Shown here: piece after piece, positions 8,500 to 15,929 of the stretch
Position numbering within the stretch: the first letter of the stretch is position 1
Layout of the letters: every line of letters begins with the position of its first letter
Origin: Desulfonatronum sp.
Lineage (GTDB): Bacteria; Desulfobacterota; Desulfovibrionia; Desulfovibrionales; Desulfonatronaceae
Assembly (NCBI GenBank): GCA_007127655.1
Contig: SKYX01000370.1
Location: 1 to 18,623, forward strand
DNA: 18,623 bases
Reading direction: 5' to 3'
Made by a program: the position numbers and the translations under genes
The notes under the pieces: model-generated
Told to the model about the DNA's origin: nothing
The model's input: the letters and a program-made list of their open reading frames with translations, nothing else
The model's database searches: none

Positions 8500-10308
8500 C
8501 TACTTCACCCACCAGGCGTCCAAGGCCAGTCCGTATCTGGGGTTGATCTCCGGTCGGGCGAACTTGTCCCAGTAGGCTACGCGGAATTCCCGTGAATGCC
8601 AGTGCGGGACCACGTAGTGGCCGTGGAGCAGCACCCTGTCCAGAGCCCGGGTGCGGGTGATCAGACTGTCTCGAGCCGGCGCGGCGATGACCAGATCCAC
8701 CAGTTCGTCCACCACTGGATCACGGACCCCGGCGATGTTCCTGGAGCCAGGCGTAGCCGCCGCCGCGGAGGTCCAGAAGTCACGCTGCTCGTTGCCCGGC
8801 GACAGGGATTGCGGGAACAAGCCCACGGTCATGTCGAAGTCGAAGTCGTTCATCCGGTTCTGGTACTGGGTGGCGTCCACGGTGCGCACCCGGGCGGTGA
8901 TGCCCAGCCGTTCAAGGTTGCGGGCGTATGGCAGGCAAACCCGTTCAAAGACCGAGTCGTTGAGCAAAATCTCGAACTCCAGAGCCTCCCCGCTGGAAAT
9001 GTTGCGCAGTTTGCGATCCCGGCCGGAGATGGTCCAGCCAGCCTGTTCCAGAAGGTCCAAGGCCCGACGGAGATTCTCGCGGATGTTCCCGGACCCGTCC
9101 GAGACCGAAGGCTGAAACTCGGAGGAGAATACTTCTTTCGGCAGAATGTCCCGGTGAGGCTCCAGCAGGGCCAGTTCCTCCGGGGATGGCAGGCCGGTGA
9201 AGGCCAGTTCGGAGTTGGAAAAGTAGCTCGCGGTCCGGGTGTACGCGCCATGGAAAAGGTTGGCGTTGGACCATTCGAAGTCAAAAACCTCGGCCAGGGC
9301 CTCCCGGACCAGAGGATCGCGAAACATCGGTCGGCGGGTGTTGAACACAAAGCCCTGCATGCCCGTGGGCAGTTCGTGGGGAATCTCCGCCATCACGATC
9401 CGGCCCTGGCGCAGGGCCGGTCCGTCATACCCCGTGGCCCAGTTCCGGGCCACATTTTCCTGCCGGAAGTCGTACTGCCCGGCCTTGAAGGCCTCCAGGG
9501 CCACGTTCACGTCCCGGTAATAGTCGTAGCGCATCACGTCGAAGTTGTGCCGACCGCGGTTCACTGGCAGGTCCGCAGCCCAGTGATCCTCCACCCGTTG
9601 ATAGGTGATGGATCGCCCGGGCTCAACTCTGGCGATGCGGTACGGGCCGCTGCCCAAGGGGATGTCCAGGGTCGTGCGTTCAAAGTCCCGATTCTCCCAG
9701 TACGCTTTGGACAGAACGGGCATCTGGCCGATGATCAGAGGCAGTTCGCGGTTCACCGCTTCCCCGAAGGAAAAGCGGACCTGCCGAGGGCCGATTTCTT
9801 CCGCCAAGGCCACGTTGGCGTAATAGGCCCGGTAGAACGGATGACCTTTGGTCTGAAGCAGATGCAAGGTGAAAACGACGTCTTCAACCGTGATGGGCGA
9901 GCCGTCATGGAACCGGGCTTCCTCCCGCAGGGTGAAGGCCACCCATGAGTGGTCCTCCGGAATCAGCATGCTCTCGGCGATCAGGCCGTACTCGGAAAAC
10001 GGCTCGTCCTGGGACCGCTCCGTCAAAGTCTCGAAGATCATCCCAATGCCCAAAGGAGGCGTGCCGCGCAAGATAAAGGGATTTAGGCTGTCAAAGGTCC
10101 CGATTCCTGCGAGCCGCAATTCTCCGCCCTTGGGAGCTTCCGGATTAACATATTCGAAGTGGGTAAAATCAGGCGGATATTTCAAGTCATAATGCAGGGC
10201 TAATCCATGTCGCCAAGCCGTCTCCGCTCCGGAAGACTGGGGAGCGGCAAGGGACAAAATGAAAAACATGAACACGGCAAATCGAAAATGAAGCTGGAAT
10301 GCGGGCAT
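8500..10308 (-). CDS. yejA: Extracellular peptide-binding protein YejA (SBP_bac_5 family)
   Basis: Periplasmic solute-binding protein that delivers peptides to the YejB permease encoded 68 bases downstream. The 602 residues are almost the length of E. coli YejA. A signal peptide is clear: basic start, hydrophobic stretch AVFMFFILSLAA and likely cleavage after SSGA before ETAW. Family segments include HGLALHYDLKYPPDF, VNPEAPKGGELRLAGIGTFDSLNPFILRG, TLTERSQDEPFSEYGLIAES, FTLREEARFHDGSPITVEDVVF and SGPYRIARVEPGRSI, and the protein ends with an intact C-terminal segment, GLALDAWWVK. I moved the start from a TTG at 10350 to ATG 10308 because a GAGG site lies about 5 bases before it and the signal peptide then begins properly. 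A weak promoter (TTGCTT/TATTCT, 17-base spacer) lies upstream at 10376-10404. Confidence 0.94.
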   Translation of the reverse strand: MPAFQLHFRFAVFMFFILSLAAPQSSGAETAWRHGLALHYDLKYPPDFTHFEYVNPEAPKGGELRLAGIGTFDSLNPFILRGTPPLGIGMIFETLTERSQDEPFSEYGLIAESMLIPEDHSWVAFTLREEARFHDGSPITVEDVVFTLHLLQTKGHPFYRAYYANVALAEEIGPRQVRFSFGEAVNRELPLIIGQMPVLSKAYWENRDFERTTLDIPLGSGPYRIARVEPGRSITYQRVEDHWAADLPVNRGRHNFDVMRYDYYRDVNVALEAFKAGQYDFRQENVARNWATGYDGPALRQGRIVMAEIPHELPTGMQGFVFNTRRPMFRDPLVREALAEVFDFEWSNANLFHGAYTRTASYFSNSELAFTGLPSPEELALLEPHRDILPKEVFSSEFQPSVSDGSGNIRENLRRALDLLEQAGWTISGRDRKLRNISSGEALEFEILLNDSVFERVCLPYARNLERLGITARVRTVDATQYQNRMNDFDFDMTVGLFPQSLSPGNEQRDFWTSAAAATPGSRNIAGVRDPVVDELVDLVIAAPARDSLITRTRALDRVLLHGHYVVPHWHSREFRVAYWDKFARPEINPRYGLALDAWWVK

Positions 10309-10375
10309 GGGTCCTCGCTTTGAATGATCGATGGAAGAAGCTGAGATCAAGGGTTATCGCGTCTTGCTTGCAAGG

Positions 10376-10404
10376 AGAATACGGAACCGTGAATAGTGAA
10401 GCAA
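10376..10404 (-). promoter_or_regulatory. Possible sigma70-like promoter of yejAB
   Basis: On the minus strand TTGCTT (10399-10404) and TATTCT (10376-10381) are separated by 17 bases, giving a leader of roughly 60 bases to the yejA ATG. Matches to consensus are 3 of 6 and 4 of 6, so it rests mainly on spacing and position. Confidence 0.28.
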
Positions 10405-10467
10405 GGGGAGCCGGAAGGGAATCGAAGGCAAGCAGGACAGCTCGAGTCGCGATCCGGAATTCCTGCC

Positions 10468-10496
10468 ATGACACCTGGAGCGGGCTGGGCTATAGT
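10468..10496 (+). promoter_or_regulatory. Strong sigma70-like promoter for the YgjP-like gene
   Basis: ATGACA (10468-10473) and TATAGT (10491-10496) each match consensus at 5 of 6 positions with the ideal 17-base spacer. Transcription would begin about base 10502-10504, at the ATG of the gene (10504), implying a leaderless or nearly leaderless mRNA. Confidence 0.5.
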
Positions 10497-10503
10497 GTGG
10501 AGC

Positions 10504-11268
10504 ATGCAGCGCGTTGAACTGGCCGACGGACTGTCCTGCCCATACCGAATTCAGGAGTCCAATCGCGCCCGAAGAATCCGGCTCAGACTGTCAGCCGCGG
10601 ATGGTATGGTGGTGATCGTACCCGCCGGAGCGGTACCACTCCGCGAGGATTTGGAGCGACTGATCCAGACCAGATCCCGCTGGATCGCTCGCCACATGCA
10701 ACGTTTCGCGCATCGGGAGAGCGCAGCGCAAGCCGAGGTTCTCGCCTTGCCAGGGTGCATTCATCTTCCAGTAATAAATGAACGGTGGGATGTCCGCTAT
10801 GCCGATCCTGACCCGAATCAAGCTCCTTCTTCGACCCGGGTGCGCGTCGCGACCCAAGGCGTGCTTCAGGTTTGCGGGCCGGAGTCGGGTCAATCCAAAG
10901 ATCGTGCCCAAGCGCTTCGAGCCTGGATTCGCACCAAGGCCACAGCCGTGCTGCCGACCTGGCTGGCCGAACTGGCGCATGATCTGCGGATGCCCTTTTC
11001 CCGGGTCACGATTCGCGATCAGCGAAGTCGCTGGGGAAGCTGCTCGCACCACGGGCGCATCAACTTGAACTGCAAACTGCTCTTCCTGCCTCGCCCCTGG
11101 GCCCGCTACGTCCTGATCCACGAACTCTGCCACACCCGAATCATGAACCATGGCCCAGACTTCTGGACCCTGCTGGCCATGCACGAGCCGCAAGCCTTGC
11201 GTATCCGTAGGGAAATGCGCACAGCCTGGCGGAAACTCCCGGCCTGGATGACCATGTCGTTGGCCTGA
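10504..11268 (+). CDS. YgjP-like (M48/DUF45) zinc metallopeptidase
   Basis: A 254-residue protein of the YgjP-like metallopeptidase family (DUF45, gluzincin fold); its physiological substrate is not well known. The zinc and catalytic motif HELCHTRIMNHGPDFW near the C-terminus is the family HExxH-x(n)-H signature. Just before it are FSRVTIRDQRSRWGSCSHHGRINLNCKLL and the typical RYVLIHELCH. The N-terminal part carries the beta-strand segment SNRARRIRLRLSAADGMVVIVPAG. Longer reading frames start at 10396 or 10468, but the 10504 ATG fits the family start and lies just after the promoter at 10468-10496, whose -35 would overlap the 10468 start codon. GGAG at 10499-10502 is too close to the ATG to serve as a normal ribosome binding site. 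No export signal is seen, so it should be cytoplasmic. Confidence 0.88.
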   Translation: MQRVELADGLSCPYRIQESNRARRIRLRLSAADGMVVIVPAGAVPLREDLERLIQTRSRWIARHMQRFAHRESAAQAEVLALPGCIHLPVINERWDVRYADPDPNQAPSSTRVRVATQGVLQVCGPESGQSKDRAQALRAWIRTKATAVLPTWLAELAHDLRMPFSRVTIRDQRSRWGSCSHHGRINLNCKLLFLPRPWARYVLIHELCHTRIMNHGPDFWTLLAMHEPQALRIRREMRTAWRKLPAWMTMSLA

Positions 11269-11337
11269 AGGCGAAAAATCTCCGGAAATACCTGCTCTTT
11301 TGGATGTGTTCGCGTTATCCTCGTCGTCGGCTTGGTC

Positions 11338-11349
11338 GCCCTTCAGGGC
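11338..11349 (+). terminator. Possible short terminator after the YgjP-like gene
   Basis: GCCC (11338-11341) and GGGC (11346-11349) can pair around TTCA and are followed by ATTTACTTATT. The stem is short and the T tract interrupted, so this is a weak candidate in the gap between two convergent genes. Confidence 0.3.
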
Positions 11350-11355
11350 ATTTAC

Positions 11356-12219
11356 TTATTGCGTTAGGCCAGTGATCACTTCGGCGTTTTTCGCCGGATG
11401 AGTATTTCGACCACGACGGCCAAGGAGGAAAAGCGCAAACAAGCCCGCCAGCACGATCAACCAATCTCCAGTGGGTCGGTCATGAGCGACAATGGTGCAG
11501 CCGCCTCCACCGCCTCCACCGTTGTTTTGGTTCTCGATCTCGAGAATTTTCTCATAAAAGCTCTGGGCAATGACTCCAAAGCCGGCGCTGTTGGGGTGCA
11601 GTCCGTCGGGAAGCAGGTATTGGCCTTCCCAGCCGAAGTCCGCAGCCACGTCGGCCACGGGATAACCGAATTCAGCAGCTCTGGCTTTGATGATTTCGTT
11701 CAGGTTGAGAATGAAGTTTTTTCTGCCGATTTTCGGGCCGCTCACCGGAGTGACCGTGGACATGATAGGTATGGATTTGTTTTCCGTAGTCTTCCAGGCA
11801 ATGGTCAGTAAATCGTTGGTAATCTCCTGGGGGGATCGCTCCATGACGTCATTGGCGCCGTACATGATAAGTACGTAACCAGGTTTGAAACGCCGCAGGA
11901 AATAATCCGTGACCCGCACGCCATCATAGGCGCGCGCTCCTCCGGAACCTCCATTAATTACCGTTCTTCCAATCAATGCTTGCAGTTGAGCCGGGTACGT
12001 CTCTTCCCAGGTAACGAAAGGGTACCCGGCGGTGATGCTGTCTCCCAGTGCCACGATGACGTTGGGATCGTTGTCGCCGAAATCGTGGACGGGAGGCGGT
12101 ACCGGCTGTTGAAAGTTTGATTTTGGTAGCTGCACGTCCGCGGAAGCCAGGGATGGTTGCGGAGCTAGTGAGAGACACAGGGCGAAAAAAACCAGGACGG
12201 CGATGAACAGTCGGTACAT
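11356..12219 (-). CDS. Secreted SGNH/GDSL hydrolase with Gly-rich/Cys/TM/Arg C-terminal sorting-like tail
   Basis: An esterase- or lipase-like hydrolase of the SGNH superfamily, 287 residues. An N-terminal signal peptide (FIAVLVFFALCLSLA, cleavage near ASA/DVQ) exports it. All four SGNH blocks are present: VALGDSITAG with Ser61, the Gly block INGGSGG (89-94), YGANDV with Asn123, and DGLHPN with Asp205 and His208. After the catalytic domain come seven glycines (234-240), Cys241, a hydrophobic stretch (253-266) and RRGR (268-271). This is the layout of CTERM-type sorting signals cleaved by intramembrane proteases and linked to surface anchoring. Sixteen residues follow the arginines, more than usual. 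ATG 12219 has GGAG 9 bases upstream. The substrate is unknown. Confidence 0.85.
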   Translation of the reverse strand: MYRLFIAVLVFFALCLSLAPQPSLASADVQLPKSNFQQPVPPPVHDFGDNDPNVIVALGDSITAGYPFVTWEETYPAQLQALIGRTVINGGSGGARAYDGVRVTDYFLRRFKPGYVLIMYGANDVMERSPQEITNDLLTIAWKTTENKSIPIMSTVTPVSGPKIGRKNFILNLNEIIKARAAEFGYPVADVAADFGWEGQYLLPDGLHPNSAGFGVIAQSFYEKILEIENQNNGGGGGGGCTIVAHDRPTGDWLIVLAGLFALFLLGRRGRNTHPAKNAEVITGLTQ

Positions 12220-12569
12220 GGAGGTCTTCTCCGTTGAACAGTAGGGGCAAGGAAAAAAATCATTCAGGGTACGTTGCCAACGCCGTGCCGAAGTTTTCCC
12301 GTTCAGCGGAGAGCCTTGGCACGGGAGCTAGCGCAACAAAATCCTCGGTTTCGAGGTTGTCAACGAATAGCTGGGAGTTGTTAGACTCCGTCTCAAGGCC
12401 ATGTCAACCACTGTCCCGAAACGGCGAGTAAGGATTGTGTCAAGCAGGAGTTGGGGTCCGTCGTAAGGGGCACGTCGAATGGCCCAAAAAAGGGGCGAGA
12501 GCGGAGCGTGCTTCCGCGAAATGCTTCGGCTTGAGGAGGGTTCGGTGGGGATGTACGCGGCGATCTATT
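12220..12569. other. 350-base intergenic region upstream of the SGNH hydrolase and downstream of nqrF
   Basis: No convincing gene is present. It should contain the promoter of the minus-strand hydrolase: two exact TTGACA hexamers occur on the minus strand (12402-12407 and 12358-12363), but neither has a good -10 at 16-18 bases. A small hairpin (CCTCG/CGAGG, 12343-12356) lies just downstream of the second. Near nqrF a minus-strand hairpin (GCGGA/TCCGC, 12501-12517) is followed 9 bases later by six T (complement of A-run 12486-12491), a possible imperfect terminator for nqrEF. A short GTAGGGGC at 12241 repeats the first 8 bases of the palindrome at 3828, perhaps by chance. Confidence 0.6.
12486..12517 (-). 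terminator. Possible imperfect terminator after nqrF
   Basis: On the minus strand a 5-bp stem (GCGGA/TCCGC, 7-base loop) is followed by nine bases and then TTTTTT, about 55 bases after the nqrF stop. The distance from stem to T-run is longer than in standard intrinsic terminators. Confidence 0.33.
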
Positions 12570-13673
12570 CTACTCGAACTTGTCGTAGAAAATGTTCGGT
12601 TCCTGGAGGCCACGCTGTTTCATGGCGTCGACGCAGGCGTCGATAAGGTTAGAGGAGCCGCAGAGGTAGGCTTCGTAGGCAGTGGTGTCGGGAATGTACT
12701 TGGGCAGGACCGCGGGGATGCGGCCGCGTTCGCCCTTCCAGTCGGAATCGGGATCTTCCCTGGTCAGGCAGGGCACATAGCTGAAGTTAGGCAACTCCTT
12801 TTCCAGGGCGAAGAGTTCTTCGGTGAAGAACAGGTCGTCCTGGTTGCGTCCGCTGAAAAAGTAGATCGCCTCACGGTCGTCGCCGCGTTCGCGCATGTCA
12901 CGCAGAATGCTCCAGATCGGGGCCATGCCGCTGCCTCCAGCCAGAAAAACAGCCGGTGCCTTGGAGTCGGAGAGCTTGAAGTCGCCGAAGGGTCCGCTCA
13001 GGTAAACATCCTGGCCCTCCTGGAGATGGTCGAAGACCCAGGTGGTGCAGATCCCTTCCGGCACTTTGCGGATGATCACCTCCACGTGGCGGTTGTCCGA
13101 GGGGATGGAGGAGATGGAGTAGGCGCGCATGACCGCGTCGCGGCCCGCGTACTCCTGAGATTCAAGCTGGATGTACTGGCCAGCGGCGAACTCGATGGAT
13201 TCCGGATTGTTCAAGGCAATACGCAACTCCACCATGTCGTAAGTCAGCTTGCGCTTGTGAACCAGCTTACCCTGAAAGCGCTTGGCCAGGAACAGTTCGT
13301 CCGGGATGGCCAACGTAATGTCCCGGCGGACTTTGACCTGGCAGGACAGCCGGACGTTGGCCTTGATATCCTCAGGGGTCAGGTAGGGCTCTTCCACCGG
13401 GCCGACCATCCCGCCGCCGTCCAGGACCTGGACCTTGCAGTACGCACAACTGCCTCGACCGCCGCAGGCCGAGGGGATGAAGATGTCGTTTTCAGCCAGG
13501 CTGGAAAGCAGGGAGGAGCCGCCGGTGACGGTCAAACTTTTCTTGCCGTCGTTGATGTCCAGGGTGCAGGGACCGTAGTTCAGGATGCGGCGTTCGGCGA
13601 AGACCAGCAGAATGGCCAGCAGGAGGGTCAGAATGGCCAGAAAGCCGATGGCGAGACCGATGGAAGCGAGCAT
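12570..13673 (-). CDS. nqrF: Na+-translocating NADH:quinone reductase subunit F (short form)
   Basis: NqrF is the NADH-oxidising subunit of the sodium pump and moves electrons from NADH through FAD to a [2Fe-2S] cluster. The 367 residues have an N-terminal membrane helix (5-26) and a ferredoxin domain with C70, C76, C79 and C111 (SACGGRGSCAYC, LSCQV). Then come the flavin-binding RAYS (183-186) and SGPFGDF, the NAD-binding AGGSGMAPI (245-253) and the terminal IFYDKFE. It is about 40 residues shorter than Vibrio NqrF because the insertion before RAYS is missing, so an NqrF-like reductase of another complex is possible. No ribosome binding site is visible before ATG 13673. It lies 72 bases after nqrE, with a hairpin in the gap. 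Confidence 0.85.
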   Translation of the reverse strand: MLASIGLAIGFLAILTLLLAILLVFAERRILNYGPCTLDINDGKKSLTVTGGSSLLSSLAENDIFIPSACGGRGSCAYCKVQVLDGGGMVGPVEEPYLTPEDIKANVRLSCQVKVRRDITLAIPDELFLAKRFQGKLVHKRKLTYDMVELRIALNNPESIEFAAGQYIQLESQEYAGRDAVMRAYSISSIPSDNRHVEVIIRKVPEGICTTWVFDHLQEGQDVYLSGPFGDFKLSDSKAPAVFLAGGSGMAPIWSILRDMRERGDDREAIYFFSGRNQDDLFFTEELFALEKELPNFSYVPCLTREDPDSDWKGERGRIPAVLPKYIPDTTAYEAYLCGSSNLIDACVDAMKQRGLQEPNIFYDKFE

Positions 13674-13700
13674 GGAACGTCGTGTGGATGGAGGTTGGGA

Positions 13701-13728
13701 GAAAGCGCCGCTTACGTGGCGCCGTTTC
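13701..13728 (-). promoter_or_regulatory. Intercistronic hairpin between nqrE and nqrF
   Basis: GAAA-GCGCC (13701-13709) pairs with GGCGC-CG-TTTC (13718-13728), a 9-bp stem with a 2-base bulge and 8-base loop. It has no strong T-run after it. It may stabilise or partly attenuate the mRNA; this is inference from shape and place. Confidence 0.35.
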
Positions 13729-13745
13729 AGTTTTGGATGTCGCCG

Positions 13746-14354
13746 CTAAATCCGGATCATGCCGGAAAAGCCGACAAAGGCCAGGGACATGATTCCGATG
13801 ACGATCAGGGTGATCCCCGGTCCAGCCAGTCCGCGCGGCAGGGCTTGTTCGTTGATCTTCTCGCGGATGCCGCCGATGATGGCGATGGCCAAGGCCCAGC
13901 CCGTCCCGGCTCCGGCCCCGTAGGCCAGGGTCTGGAGCAGGTTGTAGGGCGTGCCCAGCATGAACAGCGAGACGCCGAGGATGGCGCAGTTGACCGTGAT
14001 CAACGGCAGAAAGATCCCCAAGGCGTTGTAGAGCCCCTCGGAGATGCGTTCCACGACCATTTCCACGAACTGGACAAACGCGGCGATGACCACGATGAAC
14101 ACGATCAGCCGCAGATACTCCAACTCCAGGGGTACGAGCAGATACCGATAGACAAGATAATTCAGCCCCGAGGTGCAGGTGGTCACGAAAATCACCGCCG
14201 CCCCCAGTCCCAGGCTGGTATCCACCTTCTTGGACACCCCCAGTACCGAGCACATGCCCAGGAAGCGGGTCAAAAGAATGTTGTCCGTGAAGGCAGCGGA
14301 AATAAAGATGAGCATGACCGAGGCGAAACTGGTCAGGTTGGCGGCGTCATCCAT
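13746..14354 (-). CDS. nqrE: Na+-translocating NADH:quinone reductase subunit E (NqrE/RnfA family)
   Basis: A 202-residue, six-helix inner-membrane subunit; in NQR and Rnf pumps the NqrD/NqrE (RnfA/RnfE) pair carries an iron-sulfur centre in the membrane and helps couple electron flow to ion transport. Seen are NILLTRFLGMCSVLGVSKKVDTSLGLG, VQFVEMVVERISEGLYNALGIFLPLITVNCAILGVSLFM and IREKI, and the end MSLAFVGFSGMIRI. The paired motif cysteines are in LGMCS and TVNCAIL. YNALGIFLPLITVNCA and GGIREK are NqrE-like, while the segment VPLELEYLRLIVFIVVIA is closer to RnfA; the nqrF neighbour favours NqrE. GGAG lies 6 bases before the ATG. A possible promoter is TTGCCA (14411-14416) with a poor -10 (TAGGAA). 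Confidence 0.87.
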   Translation of the reverse strand: MDDAANLTSFASVMLIFISAAFTDNILLTRFLGMCSVLGVSKKVDTSLGLGAAVIFVTTCTSGLNYLVYRYLLVPLELEYLRLIVFIVVIAAFVQFVEMVVERISEGLYNALGIFLPLITVNCAILGVSLFMLGTPYNLLQTLAYGAGAGTGWALAIAIIGGIREKINEQALPRGLAGPGITLIVIGIMSLAFVGFSGMIRI

Positions 14355-14455
14355 ACATTTCTCCTCAAAGGAAAACCGGTTCGGGAGTTCCTAGATCGGT
14401 AAAATTCGTCTGGCAAGCACCTGCTTCCGGTGGGATTTCGGGTGCTGACGACGCT

Positions 14456-15733
14456 CTACTTTCCGTCGTCGTACGTCCGTTCATCCACCAACGGCGGAGC
14501 ATTTTCGTCCAGCCTTTCTCCGTCGCCAAGAATGCTTACTTCCGGGCGCAGCTTCAACCCTTCCTGGAACACGGCCTGGATCTTTTCCGACTCCACGGCT
14601 TCACTGAGTTCCACCCGCAGTTCCAGACGATCCTTGCCCTTGGGATTGGAAAGCACCACCTGCCACCGGGCCACGGGAGGGATTCGGCACATGGCCTGGG
14701 CCACCTGGTGCGGATAGATGAACTGGCCCTTGACCTTGGCCGTGTCGTCGGCTCGGCCAAGGATACCGGCCAGCTTGGGGGCGGTGCGTCCGCAGGCGCA
14801 GAGTTCGGTGACCAGCCGGGAGAGGTCGCCGGTGGCGAAGCGGATCAGTGGATACACGGGATTGAACGGGGTGACGACCACCTCGCCGATCTCGCCGGCC
14901 GGAAGCGGTTCGCCGGTTTTCAGGTCGCAGATTTCCACCAGACAGCGCGAGGACAGGTGCATCCCCCCAAGGGACGGACACTCGTAGGCAATACAGCCCA
15001 GGTCTGCGGTGCCGTAGCCCTGGCGGACCAGCATGTCGAAGCTGCTTTCCAGATCCTGGCGCACGGATTCGGTCAGCCGCTCCGCGGCCACGAAGGCGGT
15101 TTTGAGCTGAAAATCCCGACGCGGATCCCTGCCCTGCCCCACGGCCTTGTCCCGGATGATCTTCAAAAAACTGGCCATTCCCACGAACCCGGTCACCGGC
15201 CAGGTGGTCAGGATCTCCACCTGCTGCATGGTGTTGCCCGGTCCAGCCGGGATCACGGCGCAGCCCAGTTCGCGCAAAGGCTCCTCCAGCATCAGGCCGG
15301 CCGGGGTGAGGTGGTAGCCGAAGGTCATCTGGACCAAGTCGGATTTGCGAAACCCCGCGGCATAGAACGCCTCGGCCCAGCCCCAGAAATCCCGGCCGCA
15401 ACCCTCCGGGTCGGCGATGGGGCCGGGGGAGAAGTAGAGGCGGCGTAGATCGCCCAGATCCGTGGTCAACAGCCCGCCCAAGCGCGGTCCGGAGCGTTGC
15501 AGATCGATCAACTGCTTCTTGCGCAGCACGGGAATGCGCGGCCAGTCTTGCGGGGACCGGATGTCGTCCGGGGTCAGTCCCGCGCTCTCCAGCCTGGCCT
15601 TGAACGCGGGCGCCTCGGTCCAGGCTTGGCGGACCAAATCCCTGACCACGTGCCATTTACGGTCACGGCGTTGTTCCTCGGCTTCTTGTTCCATTTCGTG
15701 ATATATGCCGCCGCTTCGTGATGCGTCGTCCAT
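14456..15733 (-). CDS. Phenylacetate-CoA ligase (PaaK)/F390-synthetase-like adenylate-forming protein with atypical P-loop
   Basis: A 425-residue member of the PaaK/coenzyme F390 synthetase group, which activates an aryl acid with ATP and CoA. Family features are GYHLTPAGLMLEEPLRELGCAVIPAG (139-164), the adenine-site QGYGTADLG (238-246), IRFATGDLSRL with the ribose-binding Asp in TGD (301-303), the hinge GRADDTAKVKGQFIYPHQV (326-344), and a possible zinc site (C252, H259, C312, C314). The phosphate-binding SSGTTGKP loop is replaced by FSPGPIADPEG (101-111), so ATP-dependent activity is doubtful or altered. AAGGAG lies 6 bases before ATG 15733. nqrE follows 101 bases downstream; the MFS gene is 253 bases upstream. 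Substrate unknown. Confidence 0.85.
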   Translation of the reverse strand: MDDASRSGGIYHEMEQEAEEQRRDRKWHVVRDLVRQAWTEAPAFKARLESAGLTPDDIRSPQDWPRIPVLRKKQLIDLQRSGPRLGGLLTTDLGDLRRLYFSPGPIADPEGCGRDFWGWAEAFYAAGFRKSDLVQMTFGYHLTPAGLMLEEPLRELGCAVIPAGPGNTMQQVEILTTWPVTGFVGMASFLKIIRDKAVGQGRDPRRDFQLKTAFVAAERLTESVRQDLESSFDMLVRQGYGTADLGCIAYECPSLGGMHLSSRCLVEICDLKTGEPLPAGEIGEVVVTPFNPVYPLIRFATGDLSRLVTELCACGRTAPKLAGILGRADDTAKVKGQFIYPHQVAQAMCRIPPVARWQVVLSNPKGKDRLELRVELSEAVESEKIQAVFQEGLKLRPEVSILGDGERLDENAPPLVDERTYDDGK

Positions 15734-15929
15734 GGATCGCTCCTTAACTCCTGGTTCTGATGCCGTTTCGAGGGGCAGGGGGAAGGCTCGATATACGCTA
15801 AGCCGTCCAAATCATCCTATCGTGCATCGGCATGGTTAACCTGAACGGGGCGAATATTCAACACCATCGTCAACGCGCCGCGATCGGTGAAAACGCGCTC
15901 CGACAGGCCCTTCCGAAAGATTCTTCCAG

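Noticed and set aside
7604..9948. Long plus-strand open frames (323 and 450 residues) opposite yejB and yejA
   Set aside because: Both are antisense shadows of well-supported genes with low-complexity His/Gln/Gly-rich translations.
12241..12248. GTAGGGGC as a half copy of the REP-like palindrome
   Set aside because: Only 8 bases match and there is no second arm, so chance is enough.
12316..12333. Possible sigma54 promoter (TTGGCACG followed by CTAGC)
   Set aside because: The GG to GC distance is 11 rather than 10 bases, and there is no plus-strand gene downstream.
12234..12431. A 65-residue plus-strand open frame in the large gap
   Set aside because: No ribosome binding site or recognisable motif, and Ser-rich random-looking composition.
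12435..14402. A 655-residue plus-strand open frame opposite nqrE and nqrF
   Set aside because: It lies antisense to two genes with clear motifs, its composition (Asp/Gly/Gln/His-rich) is that of reverse-complemented GC-rich coding DNA, and no family motif is seen.
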